From positions 62,001 through 126,000 of the forward strand of contig NZ_JAAIVJ010000004.1 in assembly GCF_011008935.1 (NCBI RefSeq): a DNA stretch of 64,000 bases, written 5' to 3'. The notes beneath the pieces are model-generated. The model worked only from the letters and a program-made list of their open reading frames with translations. It searched no databases and was not told the origin of the DNA. Origin of the DNA: Tabrizicola oligotrophica. GTDB taxonomy: Bacteria > Pseudomonadota > Alphaproteobacteria > Rhodobacterales > Rhodobacteraceae. Below, in pieces: positions 9,295 through 17,258 of the stretch. The stretch's first letter is position 1. Each line of letters begins with the position of its first letter. Both the position numbers and the translations under genes were made by a program.

Positions 9295-10014
9295 TCAACC
9301 GCCGAGCCGCGCCAGAGTGGCCGCGACCACGCGCTTGCGGTCGGCATTGGCAGGATGGGTGCCAAGGAACTGGTCGCCCGGATCGGGCATCCGGTCAAAG
9401 AAGGCGGCCCCCAACATCGGATCATAGCCCGCGACAAGGGCGATCTCGGTGCCAAGGCTGTCGGCCTCCAGCTCGAACTCCTTGGAAAAGCGCCGCGCGC
9501 CCACTGTGGCGCCAAGATCCTGCGCCGTGGCGACCGCCTGTTCGCCCGCGCCGCTGACCTGCGCCAGCACGCCAGCCAGCACCGCCCCCGCAAGGGCCGT
9601 ATTCTGCTGGCGCGGGATATGGCCCGCGATATGATGCGCCGCTTCGTGCCCGAGCACGAAGGCCAGCTCGTCGCGGTTGCGGGCATCGCGGATCAGCGGC
9701 ACCGTAAAGGCCAGAATCGGCCGCCCGGCCTCGTCCAGCGTCTGGAAGGCGTTCGGCGGCTGGCCGGGGCGGTCGTCGATCACGATGCGGAAATCACAAT
9801 TGGCCACGCGGCGCAGCGACCGGCAATATTGTTCGGCAACCGGCTCGACGCGGGCGACCACCGCGACAAAGTTTTCCGCCGCCGTTTCCACCGGCAGGAT
9901 CGGGGCGGCCTCAAGTTCCGGCAGCGGGGCGGCAGGCGCCGTCATCACCGGCCCGATCTGCACGCACCCCTGCATCCCCGCTGCAACCACCGCCAGAAGA
10001 ACCCTGTTCACCAT
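9295..10014 (-). CDS. M48-family metalloprotease, exported
   Basis: A 239-residue protein with a hydrophobic export signal at residues 4-17 ending at QGC, so it may be a lipoprotein, although the lipobox (AGMQGC) is imperfect. The zinc-binding motif HEAAHHIAGH (HExxH plus a third His) and the downstream EFELEADSLG (third ligand Glu) identify a gluzincin of family M48, related to BepA/YfgC-type periplasmic quality-control proteases. GAGGAGGG precedes the ATG at 10014. A periplasmic housekeeping role is inferred from the family. The gene is divergent from the small protein at 10137. Confidence 0.9.
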   Translation of the reverse strand: MVNRVLLAVVAAGMQGCVQIGPVMTAPAAPLPELEAAPILPVETAAENFVAVVARVEPVAEQYCRSLRRVANCDFRIVIDDRPGQPPNAFQTLDEAGRPILAFTVPLIRDARNRDELAFVLGHEAAHHIAGHIPRQQNTALAGAVLAGVLAQVSGAGEQAVATAQDLGATVGARRFSKEFELEADSLGTEIALVAGYDPMLGAAFFDRMPDPGDQFLGTHPANADRKRVVAATLARLGG

Positions 10015-10136
10015 GGCCCGCCCTCCTCTTTGCCCGATTTTTCGCCTCTCTAGCAGCCACCTGCCCCCACCCGCCAGAGCCTCACGCAAATCTGAGCGGG
10101 CTTGCCCGTGCCGACCTGGGGGCGTAGCATGCGCGC

Positions 10137-10385
10137 ATGTTCACCATCGAGCACGAATTCGACGCGACCGTCATCACCCTCGTCGACGAGGGGGACCGGG
10201 ACATGCCGTTGCAGGAAGATGTCATCATCGAAGCCTTCGAGGATTGCGTGGTGATCCGGCAGGTCGACGACATGACCGATGAGCCGCAGGTCATCACCCT
10301 GTCGATGGCGCAGCTGGCCGATCTGGCCGCCGCCCTGGACCTGCCCGAGGGCAGTTACCGGGTGGAAAAGGCCGCCAAGGGCTGA
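10137..10385 (+). CDS. Small conserved acidic protein of unknown function
   Basis: An 82-residue soluble acidic protein (MFTIEHEFDATVITLVDEGD...). Alternating hydrophobic strands in the first 60 residues (VITLV, VIIEAF, CVVIRQV, VITLS) and a C-terminal helix (MAQLADLAAALDLPEG) suggest a compact beta-rich fold. No domain family is recognised. GC content and codon use match the neighbours and the frame is clean, supporting a real gene. It is convergent with yggU (gap 12 bp). Confidence 0.65.
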   Translation: MFTIEHEFDATVITLVDEGDRDMPLQEDVIIEAFEDCVVIRQVDDMTDEPQVITLSMAQLADLAAALDLPEGSYRVEKAAKG

Positions 10386-10397
10386 CGCTTCGCTGCC

Positions 10398-10655
10398 CTA
10401 CTGCGCCAGCCGGAACACCTTGTCGCGCGAGGTTGCGCCCCGCACCAGCACCAGCCGCGACTTGGCCACGCCCAGCGCATGCGCCAGAAGCGCCTGCACG
10501 GCGGCGTTGGCCTTGCCATCCTCGGGCGGCGCAAAGACCGCGACCTTGAAGCCCGTGTCGTCGCGGCTGATCTCCTCGCGCCGCGCCCGTGGTGTCACGC
10601 GCAGCGCGAATTCCGCCCCCGTCACCGCCAGTTCTGCCCAGGCACCCTTTTGCAT
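10398..10655 (-). CDS. DUF167/YggU-family protein
   Basis: An 85-residue protein with the YggU pattern: an early FALRVTPRARREEI strand-turn, then VAVFAPPEDGKANAAVQALLA and RLVLVRGATSRDKVFRL. The block P-x-(D/E)-G-K-A-N-x-x-(V/L) is diagnostic. Biochemical function is unknown in bacteria. ATG 10655 gives the normal family length; an upstream in-frame ATG at 10826 would run through the divergent nitroreductase start and a tandem duplication, so it is unlikely. Confidence 0.88.
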   Translation of the reverse strand: MQKGAWAELAVTGAEFALRVTPRARREEISRDDTGFKVAVFAPPEDGKANAAVQALLAHALGVAKSRLVLVRGATSRDKVFRLAQ

Positions 10656-10716
10656 GGCCGCAAGGTGAGCCTTCGCCGTCGCACATGCAAGCCCGCTTGA
10701 CGCCCCGCCGGCTTTC

Positions 10717-10752
10717 CCCGACACCTTGGCCGACCCCGACACCTTGGCCGAC
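10717..10752. repeat. Perfect 18-bp tandem duplication
   Basis: CCCGACACCTTGGCCGAC occurs twice without interruption (10717-10734 and 10735-10752), ending at the AAGGAG site of the nitroreductase gene, in the divergent spacer with yggU. It may duplicate a regulatory sequence or be a simple slippage event. Confidence 0.85.
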
Positions 10753-10764
10753 AAGGAGACCCGC

Positions 10765-11343
10765 ATGCCGACCCCGAACCCCGCCGCCTTCGCCTTTCTT
10801 GCCGCGCGCCAGTCGCAACCGGCCAAGCTGTTTTCCGGCCCCGTGCCCTCACGCGCCGAGCTGGAACCGATCCTGGCCGCCGCGCTGCGGGTGCCGGATC
10901 ATGGCAAGCTGGAACCCTGGCGGCTGATCGTGCTGACGCGGCCCGACATGGAGCGGCTGGCCGCCATGGCCGAGGCGCGGGCGCTGGAACTTCGCGGCGA
11001 TGCCGAGAAGATCGAGAAAGGCCGGGGGCAGTTCGACCGTGGCGGGCTGGCCGTGGTGGTGATCTCGGCGCCGCAGGACGTGCCGAAAATCCCGCTGGCC
11101 GAACAGAAACTGTCGGCGGGGGCGGTATGCATCAGCCTGTTGAACGCCGCCACGGCGGCGGGCTGGGGGGCGAACTGGCTGACCGGCTGGACCAGCCATG
11201 ACGCCGAATTCTGCGCCCGCGCCTTCGGCTGCAAGGGGGCCGAGGCCGTGGCGGGCATCGTCCACATCGGCACCCCCGGACCCGCCGCGCCAGAGCGCCC
11301 GCGTCCCGACCTGGCCCGCGTCGTGCAATGGGGTCTTGCGTGA
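10765..11343 (+). CDS. Nitroreductase-family protein
   Basis: A 192-residue FMN-dependent nitroreductase-fold protein. The conserved opening (FLAARQSQPAKLF), PDHGKLEPWRLIVL (FMN phosphate region) and the late SAGAVCISLLNAATAAGWGANWLTGW are typical of the short YdjA-like subgroup, which works as a dimer with FMN at the interface and reduces nitro or quinone-type substrates with NAD(P)H. The ATG at 10765 follows AAGGAG with 7-nt spacing. The stop overlaps the start of the next gene (GTGA at 11340), so the two are translationally coupled. Confidence 0.9.
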   Translation: MPTPNPAAFAFLAARQSQPAKLFSGPVPSRAELEPILAAALRVPDHGKLEPWRLIVLTRPDMERLAAMAEARALELRGDAEKIEKGRGQFDRGGLAVVVISAPQDVPKIPLAEQKLSAGAVCISLLNAATAAGWGANWLTGWTSHDAEFCARAFGCKGAEAVAGIVHIGTPGPAAPERPRPDLARVVQWGLA

Positions 11344-12032
11344 TCTTCTCCAGCTTCTTCAAGGCCTTGGGCCAGATGGGCGATGCCCGCTTCCGCCGGG
11401 TCATGCTGCTGGGCGTGCTGCTGGCGCTGGCGCTGCTCGCCGGGGTCTACGCGGCCTTCCTCTGGCTTCTCGAAAGCGTGGTGCCGGGGTCTGTGGAAAT
11501 CCCCTTCGTCGGCCCGGTCGGCGGCATCGACACGCTGCTCGGCTGGGGCTCGTTTCTGTTGATGCTGGGGCTGTCGGTGTTTCTGATGGTGCCCGTCGCC
11601 TCGGCCTTCTCGGGACTGTTTCTGGAAGACATCGCCGATGCAGTCGAGGACCGGCATTATCCGAACCTGCCGCCGGTCGAACCGCTGCGGCTGGCCGATA
11701 CGCTGGTTGACAGCCTGAATTTCCTTGGCCTTCTGGTCGCCGCCAACGCGCTGGCGCTGATCCTTTACGCCTTTGCCGGGCCGCTCATTCCCGTGGTGTT
11801 CTGGGCGCTGAACGGCTGGCTTCTGGGGCGGGAATATTTCACCCTCGTCGCCATGCGCCGGCTTGGGCGTACCGGGGCCAAGGCCTTGCGCGCGGAAAAC
11901 AGGGGGCGCATCTGGCTTGCCGGAACGCTGATGGCCGCGCCGCTGTCGATCCCGCTCGTGAACCTCGTCATTCCGGTGCTGGGCGTGGCGACCTTCACCC
12001 ACCTGTTCCACAAGATCATGGCCGGCCGCTGA
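11340..12032 (+). CDS. EI24-domain / CysZ-like membrane protein
   Basis: A 230-residue polytopic membrane protein with about four to five long hydrophobic segments (around 20-42, 62-88, 130-150, 155-170, 200-222). The LEDIADAVEDRHYPNLPP loop and the LNGWLLGREYFTLVAMRR segment match the EI24 domain family that includes the sulfate-related CysZ. Transport of sulfate is not established here. The GTG at 11340 overlaps the upstream nitroreductase stop by 4 bp (GTGA), the standard coupled arrangement; an in-frame ATG 12 bp upstream is less likely. Confidence 0.85.
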   Translation: MIFSSFFKALGQMGDARFRRVMLLGVLLALALLAGVYAAFLWLLESVVPGSVEIPFVGPVGGIDTLLGWGSFLLMLGLSVFLMVPVASAFSGLFLEDIADAVEDRHYPNLPPVEPLRLADTLVDSLNFLGLLVAANALALILYAFAGPLIPVVFWALNGWLLGREYFTLVAMRRLGRTGAKALRAENRGRIWLAGTLMAAPLSIPLVNLVIPVLGVATFTHLFHKIMAGR

Positions 12033-12299
12033 TCAGTTCAGGATGTGGAACACGTCCATGTTGTCGCGCGTGATGACGCCCGAGGTGATGACCAGATAAA
12101 GCCCGGCAAAGATCACCACCGCGATGACTGTAGTGATCTTCGCCTTCTTGCCGATCATCGGGTCTGCCGGGGCCGAGGCCGGCGTGCCCGGCGTGACGGA
12201 GCCATCCTCCGCCTGCGACTTGAAGCGGAAGGGCAGGACGCAAAAGAACACCATGAACCAGGTCACGGCGAACAGCACGATGGCGGCGGTGATGGTCAT
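12033..12299 (-). CDS. DUF1467-family two-TM protein
   Basis: An 88-residue protein with TM helices at about 5-25 and 57-75. WFMVFFCVLPFRF followed by a hydrophilic loop with PMIGKKAKITT matches DUF1467, a small alphaproteobacterial inner-membrane family of unknown function. It ends exactly at the stop boundary of the convergent EI24 gene and its ATG overlaps the methylmalonyl-CoA epimerase stop by 4 bp (ATGA), so it is co-translated with that gene, an arrangement common in this group of bacteria. Confidence 0.9.
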   Translation of the reverse strand: MTITAAIVLFAVTWFMVFFCVLPFRFKSQAEDGSVTPGTPASAPADPMIGKKAKITTVIAVVIFAGLYLVITSGVITRDNMDVFHILN

Positions 12300-12700
12300 A
12301 CCTGCTCCAGTTCCACCAGACAGCCGTTGAAATCCTTGGGATGCAGGAACAAGACCGGCTTGCCATGGGCGCCGATCTTCGGTTCGCCGGTGCCCAGCAC
12401 CCGCGCGCCCGACGCCTTCAGGTGATCGCGGGCGGCAAGGATGTCCTCGACCTCATAGCAGATGTGATGGATGCCGCCGGAGGGGTTCTTTTCAAGGAAC
12501 CCCTTGATCGGGCTGTTGTCGCCCAAGGGGTACAAAAGCTCGATCTTGGTGTTCGGCAGCTCGATGAACACCACGGTCACGCCATGGTCCGGCTCGTCCT
12601 GGGCCGGGTTCACCTTGGCGCCAAGCGTGTTGCGATACTGCGCGGCGGCGGCCTCAAGGTCGGGCACGGCGATGGCGACATGGTTCAGGCGTCCGATCAT
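12296..12700 (-). CDS. mce: Methylmalonyl-CoA epimerase
   Basis: A 134-residue vicinal-oxygen-chelate (glyoxalase-fold) enzyme that interconverts the (2R) and (2S) forms of methylmalonyl-CoA in propionyl-CoA assimilation. Metal ligands are visible in LNHVAIAVPDL (His), VVFIELPNTKIELL (Glu) and GGIHHICYEVED (His), with a final KDFNGCLVELEQ carrying the last Glu. Length and order match the family. The stop overlaps the DUF1467 start. No mutase or carboxylase is in the window. Confidence 0.95.
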   Translation of the reverse strand: MIGRLNHVAIAVPDLEAAAAQYRNTLGAKVNPAQDEPDHGVTVVFIELPNTKIELLYPLGDNSPIKGFLEKNPSGGIHHICYEVEDILAARDHLKASGARVLGTGEPKIGAHGKPVLFLHPKDFNGCLVELEQV

Positions 12701-12868
12701 GAGGGGCTCCGGGCGTTGCGCGTTTCCCGTCTTATGCGAAGACGGACGGTGTTCGGCAAGGGGCCGGGCGGAGGCCGGGCAGAAAATCTCGCAAAAGCCG
12801 GCGGGTCTTTACCGGCTGTTAGGCAAGACAGGGTCTACTGACCCCAAGCCTGCTGCCAAAGGTCCGCC

Positions 12869-13639
12869 ATGCCCCGGAAACAGACGCCGCCCCCGTCCTC
12901 GCCGCCCGACCGCGGGCCGCCCCTGCCCGGCCTGTCCTGCGGCCCGTTTGCCGGCGCCCGGCCACTCACGGGCTGGGTGACGGACCTGCCGCTGCAGGGG
13001 GTGACGATCCTTGCGGTGGAGGACAGCCGCTTTGCCTGCGAGGCGCTGCGCCTGATGGCGCGGCGGGCCGGGGCGCGGCTGCGACGCGCCGAAACGATCG
13101 AGGCCGCGCGCGGGCATCTGCGCGTCTACCGGCCCGACGTGGTGCTGGTCGATCTCGGGCTGCCCGATGGCCGGGGCGAGGCGCTGATCCAGCAGATCCT
13201 GCACCGGCAACGCCGGCCCCCGGTGGTGATCGGCATGTCCGGCAACCCCGACGGCCGCGCGACGGCGCTCGCGGCCGGGGCGGCCGGCTTCATCGACAAG
13301 CCGCTGGAGAATGTCGCGCAGCTCTGCCGCGCGCTGCGGCCGCTTCTGCCGGAGCTGGACATCCATCCGCCCCCGATCGGGCGCGGGCGCGACCTGCCGC
13401 CGGATCCCCTGGCGCTGCGCGATGACCTGGCTTTTGCCGCCAGCGCCTTGCAGGGCGTGCCGGAACCGGGGCGGCAGCGGTATGTCAGGGCCTTTCTTGC
13501 CGGAATTGCCGCCCACGCCCAGGACCGGGAGCTGGCGGAAGCGGCCCGTTCGGCGGAGAACGGTCCAGGGCTGGAGCGGTTGCGCCAGATGCTGGAGGCG
13601 CGGCTGAAGGCAGGCGGCGGGCTTGCCGCTTCGCGCTGA
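12869..13639 (+). CDS. Response-regulator receiver protein with unassigned C-terminal helical region
   Basis: A 256-residue protein. Residues 1-42 are a Pro-rich extension; about 44-165 form a CheY-like receiver with the acidic pair in VTILAVEDSRFACEAL, phosphoacceptor D in VVLVDLGLPDGRGE, a switch Ser in IGMSGNPDGRATA and the conserved K in GFIDKPLEN. Residues 185-256 are predicted helical with no recognised output domain (no DNA-binding or GGDEF motif). No histidine kinase is adjacent, so it is an orphan. AAAGG lies 6 nt before the ATG. The helical tail could be a partner-binding or Hpt-like module, but no phosphorylatable His signature is clear. Confidence 0.85.
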   Translation: MPRKQTPPPSSPPDRGPPLPGLSCGPFAGARPLTGWVTDLPLQGVTILAVEDSRFACEALRLMARRAGARLRRAETIEAARGHLRVYRPDVVLVDLGLPDGRGEALIQQILHRQRRPPVVIGMSGNPDGRATALAAGAAGFIDKPLENVAQLCRALRPLLPELDIHPPPIGRGRDLPPDPLALRDDLAFAASALQGVPEPGRQRYVRAFLAGIAAHAQDRELAEAARSAENGPGLERLRQMLEARLKAGGGLAASR

Positions 13640-13788
13640 CCGCCGCTCCTCGAGCGCCTTCGGCTTCTCGTCGGGGAGGGCGGGCCAAGGGGAACGCGCA
13701 GGGCCACGCTTGGCCCTGATCCCGGTTGTGCGGACGAAACAGACCGCCCCGAGGAGCGACGCAGTCGACGACGAGGCGCCCCGCTGCC

Positions 13789-14502
13789 TCAGCGCAAGCC
13801 GGGGTCCTCGGCCACCCGCACCAGCCGCGTCAGATCGGACAGCCGCTCTCTCTGCCGCCCTGCCGCGTCGAAGTTGCGCGGCGCCAGCCAGGCCTTGTAG
13901 GCCTCGGCCAACGCCGGCCATTCGGCGTCGATCACCGCGAACCAGGCGGTATCGCGGTTGCGGCCCTTGACCACGGTGGCCTGCCGGAAAATCCCCTCAT
14001 AGCTGAAGCCCAGCCGCTGCGCCGCCCGGCGCGAGGCCATGTTCAGCGCGTTGCACTTCCATTCATAGCGGCGATAGCCGGCGCGAAAGGCCCAGTCCAT
14101 CATCAGAAACATCGCCTCGGTCCAGACCCGCCCCCGGGCTAGCTCGGGCGACAGGCAGATATGGCCAACCTCGATCGACCCGGCGGCCGGCGTGATGCGC
14201 AGATAGCTCGCCACCCCGCCACAATGCCCGCTCGCCCGGTCGCGCAGCACATAGAACAGCGGGTCCTCGCCGCTTGCGGTCTCCTTGGCCCAGCGATGAT
14301 AGGCCGCGGCCGAAGAGAACGGGCCATAGGGCATGTAATCCCACAGCCGGTCATGGCCGGAATAGGCGCGGTGCAGGTCGGCGGCATGGGCGTCGGCATC
14401 CATCCGCTCCAGCCGCACATAGCGGCCTTCAAGCGGCACACCTGCCGGCGCGGGCGGCGGGGTCCAGCCGGGAAGCGGGGTTCCCAAAAGATCATCTGTC
14501 AT
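13789..14502 (-). CDS. GNAT-family N-acetyltransferase (RimJ-like)
   Basis: A 237-residue acetyltransferase of the RimJ/RimL-type Acetyltransf_3 group. It has the N-terminal LEGRYVRLERMDADAHA strand, the HICLSPELARGRVWTEAMFL core (a degenerate acetyl-CoA site), and the ending YEWKCNALNMASRRAAQRLG with FSYEG, which is the classic N-x-x-S-x-x-(A/V)-x-x-x-(L/F)-G-F pattern. The substrate is unknown. The second of two close ATGs (14502) has AAAGG at suitable distance. It stands between the receiver protein and the DUF1501 operon. Confidence 0.9.
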   Translation of the reverse strand: MTDDLLGTPLPGWTPPPAPAGVPLEGRYVRLERMDADAHAADLHRAYSGHDRLWDYMPYGPFSSAAAYHRWAKETASGEDPLFYVLRDRASGHCGGVASYLRITPAAGSIEVGHICLSPELARGRVWTEAMFLMMDWAFRAGYRRYEWKCNALNMASRRAAQRLGFSYEGIFRQATVVKGRNRDTAWFAVIDAEWPALAEAYKAWLAPRNFDAAGRQRERLSDLTRLVRVAEDPGLR

Positions 14503-14556
14503 CTGGCACATCCTTTGGCCTTTTTATGGAAGGCCAAGGGGGCAAGGGCAAGAGGT

Positions 14557-15768
14557 CTATAGGATCAACCCGGGATCGTCGCCCATCTCCAGACCGGGAA
14601 ACACCTTGCTCTGCAGCAGCGTCCGGTCAAAGCCGTAAAGCCCGCGCATGGCATGCGCCGCCCAAGTTCGCACATCCGAAGTCGGCATCAGGTCGCGCCG
14701 GTCAAACAGCGCGGCTTCCGACAGGCCCGGCCACTGGCCGTAAACCTTGCCGCCGCGGATCGCCCCGCCCGCCGCCAGCATCGCGCCCGCGGTGCCGTGG
14801 TCGGTGCCGCCAGTGCCGTTCTCCGCGACGGTGCGGCCGAACTCGGTCATGGCCAGCACGGTCGTCTTGCCCCAGATCTCCGGCCCGAGATCGGCTTTCA
14901 GCCGCAAGATCACCTGTTCCAACTGCCGCAGAGACTGGCCCAGCCGCTTGCCTTGCGCCTTGTGCGTGTCCCAGCCGGTCAGCGAAAAGGCCGCGATCCG
15001 GGTTTCCTGACGCAGCTTTTCGGCGGCATAAGCGGCGACGCGGCCCGCCTCACCGCGCTTGGCCTGCCGCATGGCCTTGGCCGGATCCATCTCGGCGGCC
15101 ATGTCCATGTCCTCGGCACCGCCCAGCAGCAGCGCCTCGGCGGCGGCGGACTGGAAGAGCGCGTCATCGTGGTAGACCTGCTCCAGCAACAACTGGGCTT
15201 GCGGCGACAAGTCGACCGCGGTGTCCGGCGCCCATTCCAGCACCGGGGCCGGACCGCGCAGGACGCGCATTTCCTGCCGCCCGACCGCAAAGGCGGTTTC
15301 CGCCTTCAGCCCCGGAACCGATTGCAAAAGCCGGTTGAGCCAGCCGTCGCGCACCTGCGAAATCGGCAGGTCCGGGCCGGTCCCGGCCTCCAGCAGGTCT
15401 TGGCCGTCGAAATGGCTGCGCTTGTCGCGGTAGGGCGTCGAGGTGGCATGGACAAAGGCCAGCTCTCCCGCGGCCCAAAGCGGATGCAGGCCGGAAAGCC
15501 CCACATGCATTCCGAAAAACCCGTCCAGTTCAAGATGTTCCGCTTTGCCCAGCGTGGGCCGATAGGTCGCGAAATCCTTGTCGCCAAGCGGGCGCACCAC
15601 ATCCAGCCCGTCCATCGCCCCACGCAGGATGATGACGACCAGCCGCTGGTCGCCCAGCCCCTTGCCGCTTGCGGTGCCGGCAAGCGTCACCGTCGTCAGG
15701 AACGGATGGGCCGCGGCCGAACATCCGAACGCGCCCAAGCCCCGCAACAGCGCTCTGCGATCCATCAT
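14557..15768 (-). CDS. DUF1501 secreted protein (twin-arginine signal)
   Basis: A 403-residue protein of the DUF1501 family, related to the alkaline-phosphatase/sulfatase fold. The N terminus MMDRRALLRGLGAFGCSAAA is a likely Tat signal (RR then hydrophobic). LVVIILRGAMDGLDVV and the C-terminal TEFGRTVAENGTGGTDHGTA are conserved family blocks, the second containing the (E/D)FGRT...G-T-D-H-G motif that resembles metal ligands. GGAGG lies 7 nt before the ATG. It starts 4 bp after the stop of the DUF1800 gene, with which it is almost always paired. Biochemical role is unknown. Confidence 0.92.
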   Translation of the reverse strand: MMDRRALLRGLGAFGCSAAAHPFLTTVTLAGTASGKGLGDQRLVVIILRGAMDGLDVVRPLGDKDFATYRPTLGKAEHLELDGFFGMHVGLSGLHPLWAAGELAFVHATSTPYRDKRSHFDGQDLLEAGTGPDLPISQVRDGWLNRLLQSVPGLKAETAFAVGRQEMRVLRGPAPVLEWAPDTAVDLSPQAQLLLEQVYHDDALFQSAAAEALLLGGAEDMDMAAEMDPAKAMRQAKRGEAGRVAAYAAEKLRQETRIAAFSLTGWDTHKAQGKRLGQSLRQLEQVILRLKADLGPEIWGKTTVLAMTEFGRTVAENGTGGTDHGTAGAMLAAGGAIRGGKVYGQWPGLSEAALFDRRDLMPTSDVRTWAAHAMRGLYGFDRTLLQSKVFPGLEMGDDPGLIL

Positions 15769-15772
15769 TGGC

Positions 15773-17128
15773 TTACCTCCGGTTGAATTCAGGGCTGGCG
15801 AACACGATCCCCACGCCTTCGGCCACGGTTTCCGCCCGCACCACGGCCCAAAGCGTCGCCGCCGAGGCCCGGTCGGCCAGAACGGTTTCCGCCAGGGCCT
15901 TGGGATGCGGCAAGGGGTCGACGAGTTCCGCCGGCCAGCGCATGGCCCAGCCGATCCTTTCGGCCAGACCCTGCGGCGTGATCCAGCTTTCGATGTCTTC
16001 CGGCCAGCCGTCCGGGCCGGGCGGATTTTTCCAGCTCTGCCCCATGGCCCGCAACGGGGCGAGAACGACCTCGACCAGCCGCTCGCGCGGCCAGTTCATC
16101 ACCGTCTCGCCGGTCAGCCCCAGCCCCTTGAGGGCCGCCACCACAAAATCCCAGGGCTGCCGGGCCTTGGCCGCGGAACCGGCAAAGGCCGCTTCATGGC
16201 GCAGCATGGTTCCGTAGACCTCGATCAGCGAGCCGCCCGTCCTTTGCCAGGTCTCGGCCATGGCCGCGACCATGCTGTCGTCCGGCGCGTCCGACAGGAA
16301 ATGCACGGCAAGCTTGCGGGAAATATGGCGGGCGGTGTCCGGGTGGCGCGCAAGCTCGGCCAGAAAGGCCCGGATCGGCGCCTCGCCCTTGCCTTCATAG
16401 CTCTTGCCCAGAACCTCTTCCGGGCCCGGCTCGGCCAGATTGGGCTGGAAGGCATAGCCGCGGCGCGCGTCATAGGTCAGGCCGGTCAGCAACTCCGCCA
16501 GTTGCCGGACATCGGTCTGGCTATAGCCCGCGCCGACCCCCATCGTATGCAGTTCCAGCAATTCGCGCGCGAGGTTTTCGTTCAGCCCGCCGCCCCGCCG
16601 CTTCGCCTTGGCCGAATTCGGCCCGACCGAGCGGGTCTGGTCAAGGTAAAGCAACATGACCGGATGATGCACCACCGCCGACAGCATGTCGCCGAACTGG
16701 CCGGACAGATGGGGGCGAACCGCATCCTCGACAAAGGCATAGGACGCGATGGACCTCGCCTGCGCGCCGGAGCTGACCGTGAAATGGTCGGCCCAGAAGG
16801 CCAGCAGCCTTTCGCGCAGGGCGTCCGGAGCGTCGATTGACCGCGCGATCGTGGCCCGCAGGGCGCGGAACCCTTCCCGCTTCAACTCTTCATCCACCGT
16901 CTTCTGCCTTGCCAGCAAGTCAGGGTCGGTCTTTGCCGCCTTCTTGTTCTGCGCGATCTCGGACGTTCTTTCATGCACCCAGTCATAGGACATGACCGGA
17001 AAGCGCCGGGCCATCTCATCGGGCCCCTGCAGGGCGGCGAGCATGGCGTCGGGCGTGGTGGGCGCCCCTTGAGTCAGAGGCAGGCCGCAACCGTAACGGA
17101 AGGCGACGAGGCTTGCGGGGGATGACAT
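15773..17128 (-). CDS. DUF1800-family protein
   Basis: A 451-residue DUF1800 protein, recognised by the F-W-x-(D/N)-H-F block (LLAFWADHFTVS), the GGGLNENLARELLELHTMGVG signature and the RELxxxL-spaced late helices with ISRKLAVHFLSD. The family is predicted to be exported or envelope-associated and is nearly always followed by DUF1501, as here. No clear signal peptide is seen with the ATG at 17128; an in-frame ATG at 17140 adds four residues. Upstream lie three 15-bp tandem repeats and the aspS terminator. Function unknown. Confidence 0.9.
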   Translation of the reverse strand: MSSPASLVAFRYGCGLPLTQGAPTTPDAMLAALQGPDEMARRFPVMSYDWVHERTSEIAQNKKAAKTDPDLLARQKTVDEELKREGFRALRATIARSIDAPDALRERLLAFWADHFTVSSGAQARSIASYAFVEDAVRPHLSGQFGDMLSAVVHHPVMLLYLDQTRSVGPNSAKAKRRGGGLNENLARELLELHTMGVGAGYSQTDVRQLAELLTGLTYDARRGYAFQPNLAEPGPEEVLGKSYEGKGEAPIRAFLAELARHPDTARHISRKLAVHFLSDAPDDSMVAAMAETWQRTGGSLIEVYGTMLRHEAAFAGSAAKARQPWDFVVAALKGLGLTGETVMNWPRERLVEVVLAPLRAMGQSWKNPPGPDGWPEDIESWITPQGLAERIGWAMRWPAELVDPLPHPKALAETVLADRASAATLWAVVRAETVAEGVGIVFASPEFNRR

Positions 17129-17147
17129 GCGAACTCCCAATCGACCG

Positions 17148-17192
17148 GTGACACGGGGTGAAATGACAAGGGTTGAAGTGACAAGGGGTGAA
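17148..17192. repeat. Three tandem 15-bp repeats upstream of the DUF1800-DUF1501 operon
   Basis: Consecutive units GTGACACGGGGTGAA (17148-17162), ATGACAAGGGTTGAA (17163-17177) and GTGACAAGGGGTGAA (17178-17192), reading on the plus strand. They end 20 bp from the DUF1800 ATG, in the minus-strand leader region. The even spacing suggests an operator array or a translation-related repeat; simple slippage is the alternative. Confidence 0.85.
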
Positions 17193-17198
17193 ACGACT

Positions 17199-17234
17199 AT
17201 GGGCGCGCTTTCCGTCGCTGGAAAGCGCGCCCAT
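17199..17234 (-). terminator. Strong hairpin downstream of aspS
   Basis: A 15-bp perfect inverted repeat: ATGGGCGCGCTTTCC (17199-17213) and its complement (17220-17234) with a 6-nt loop, 25 bp after the aspS stop. The T-tract on the minus side is poor (ATAGTCGTTT), so termination may be incomplete and read into the DUF1800 operon. Confidence 0.75.
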
Positions 17235-17258
17235 CGGCAGATTGGCGGAAAGCCGCCC

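Noticed and set aside
10656-10826. Longer start for the yggU-like protein
   Set aside because: Would give an atypical Ser/Gly/Lys-rich extension encoded by the tandem duplication and would overlap the divergent nitroreductase start.
17016-17234. Short minus-strand frame with HFNPCHFTPCH repeats
   Set aside because: The Cys/His repetition comes from translating the 15-bp tandem DNA repeats; the frame starts in the aspS hairpin and overlaps the DUF1800 start out of frame.
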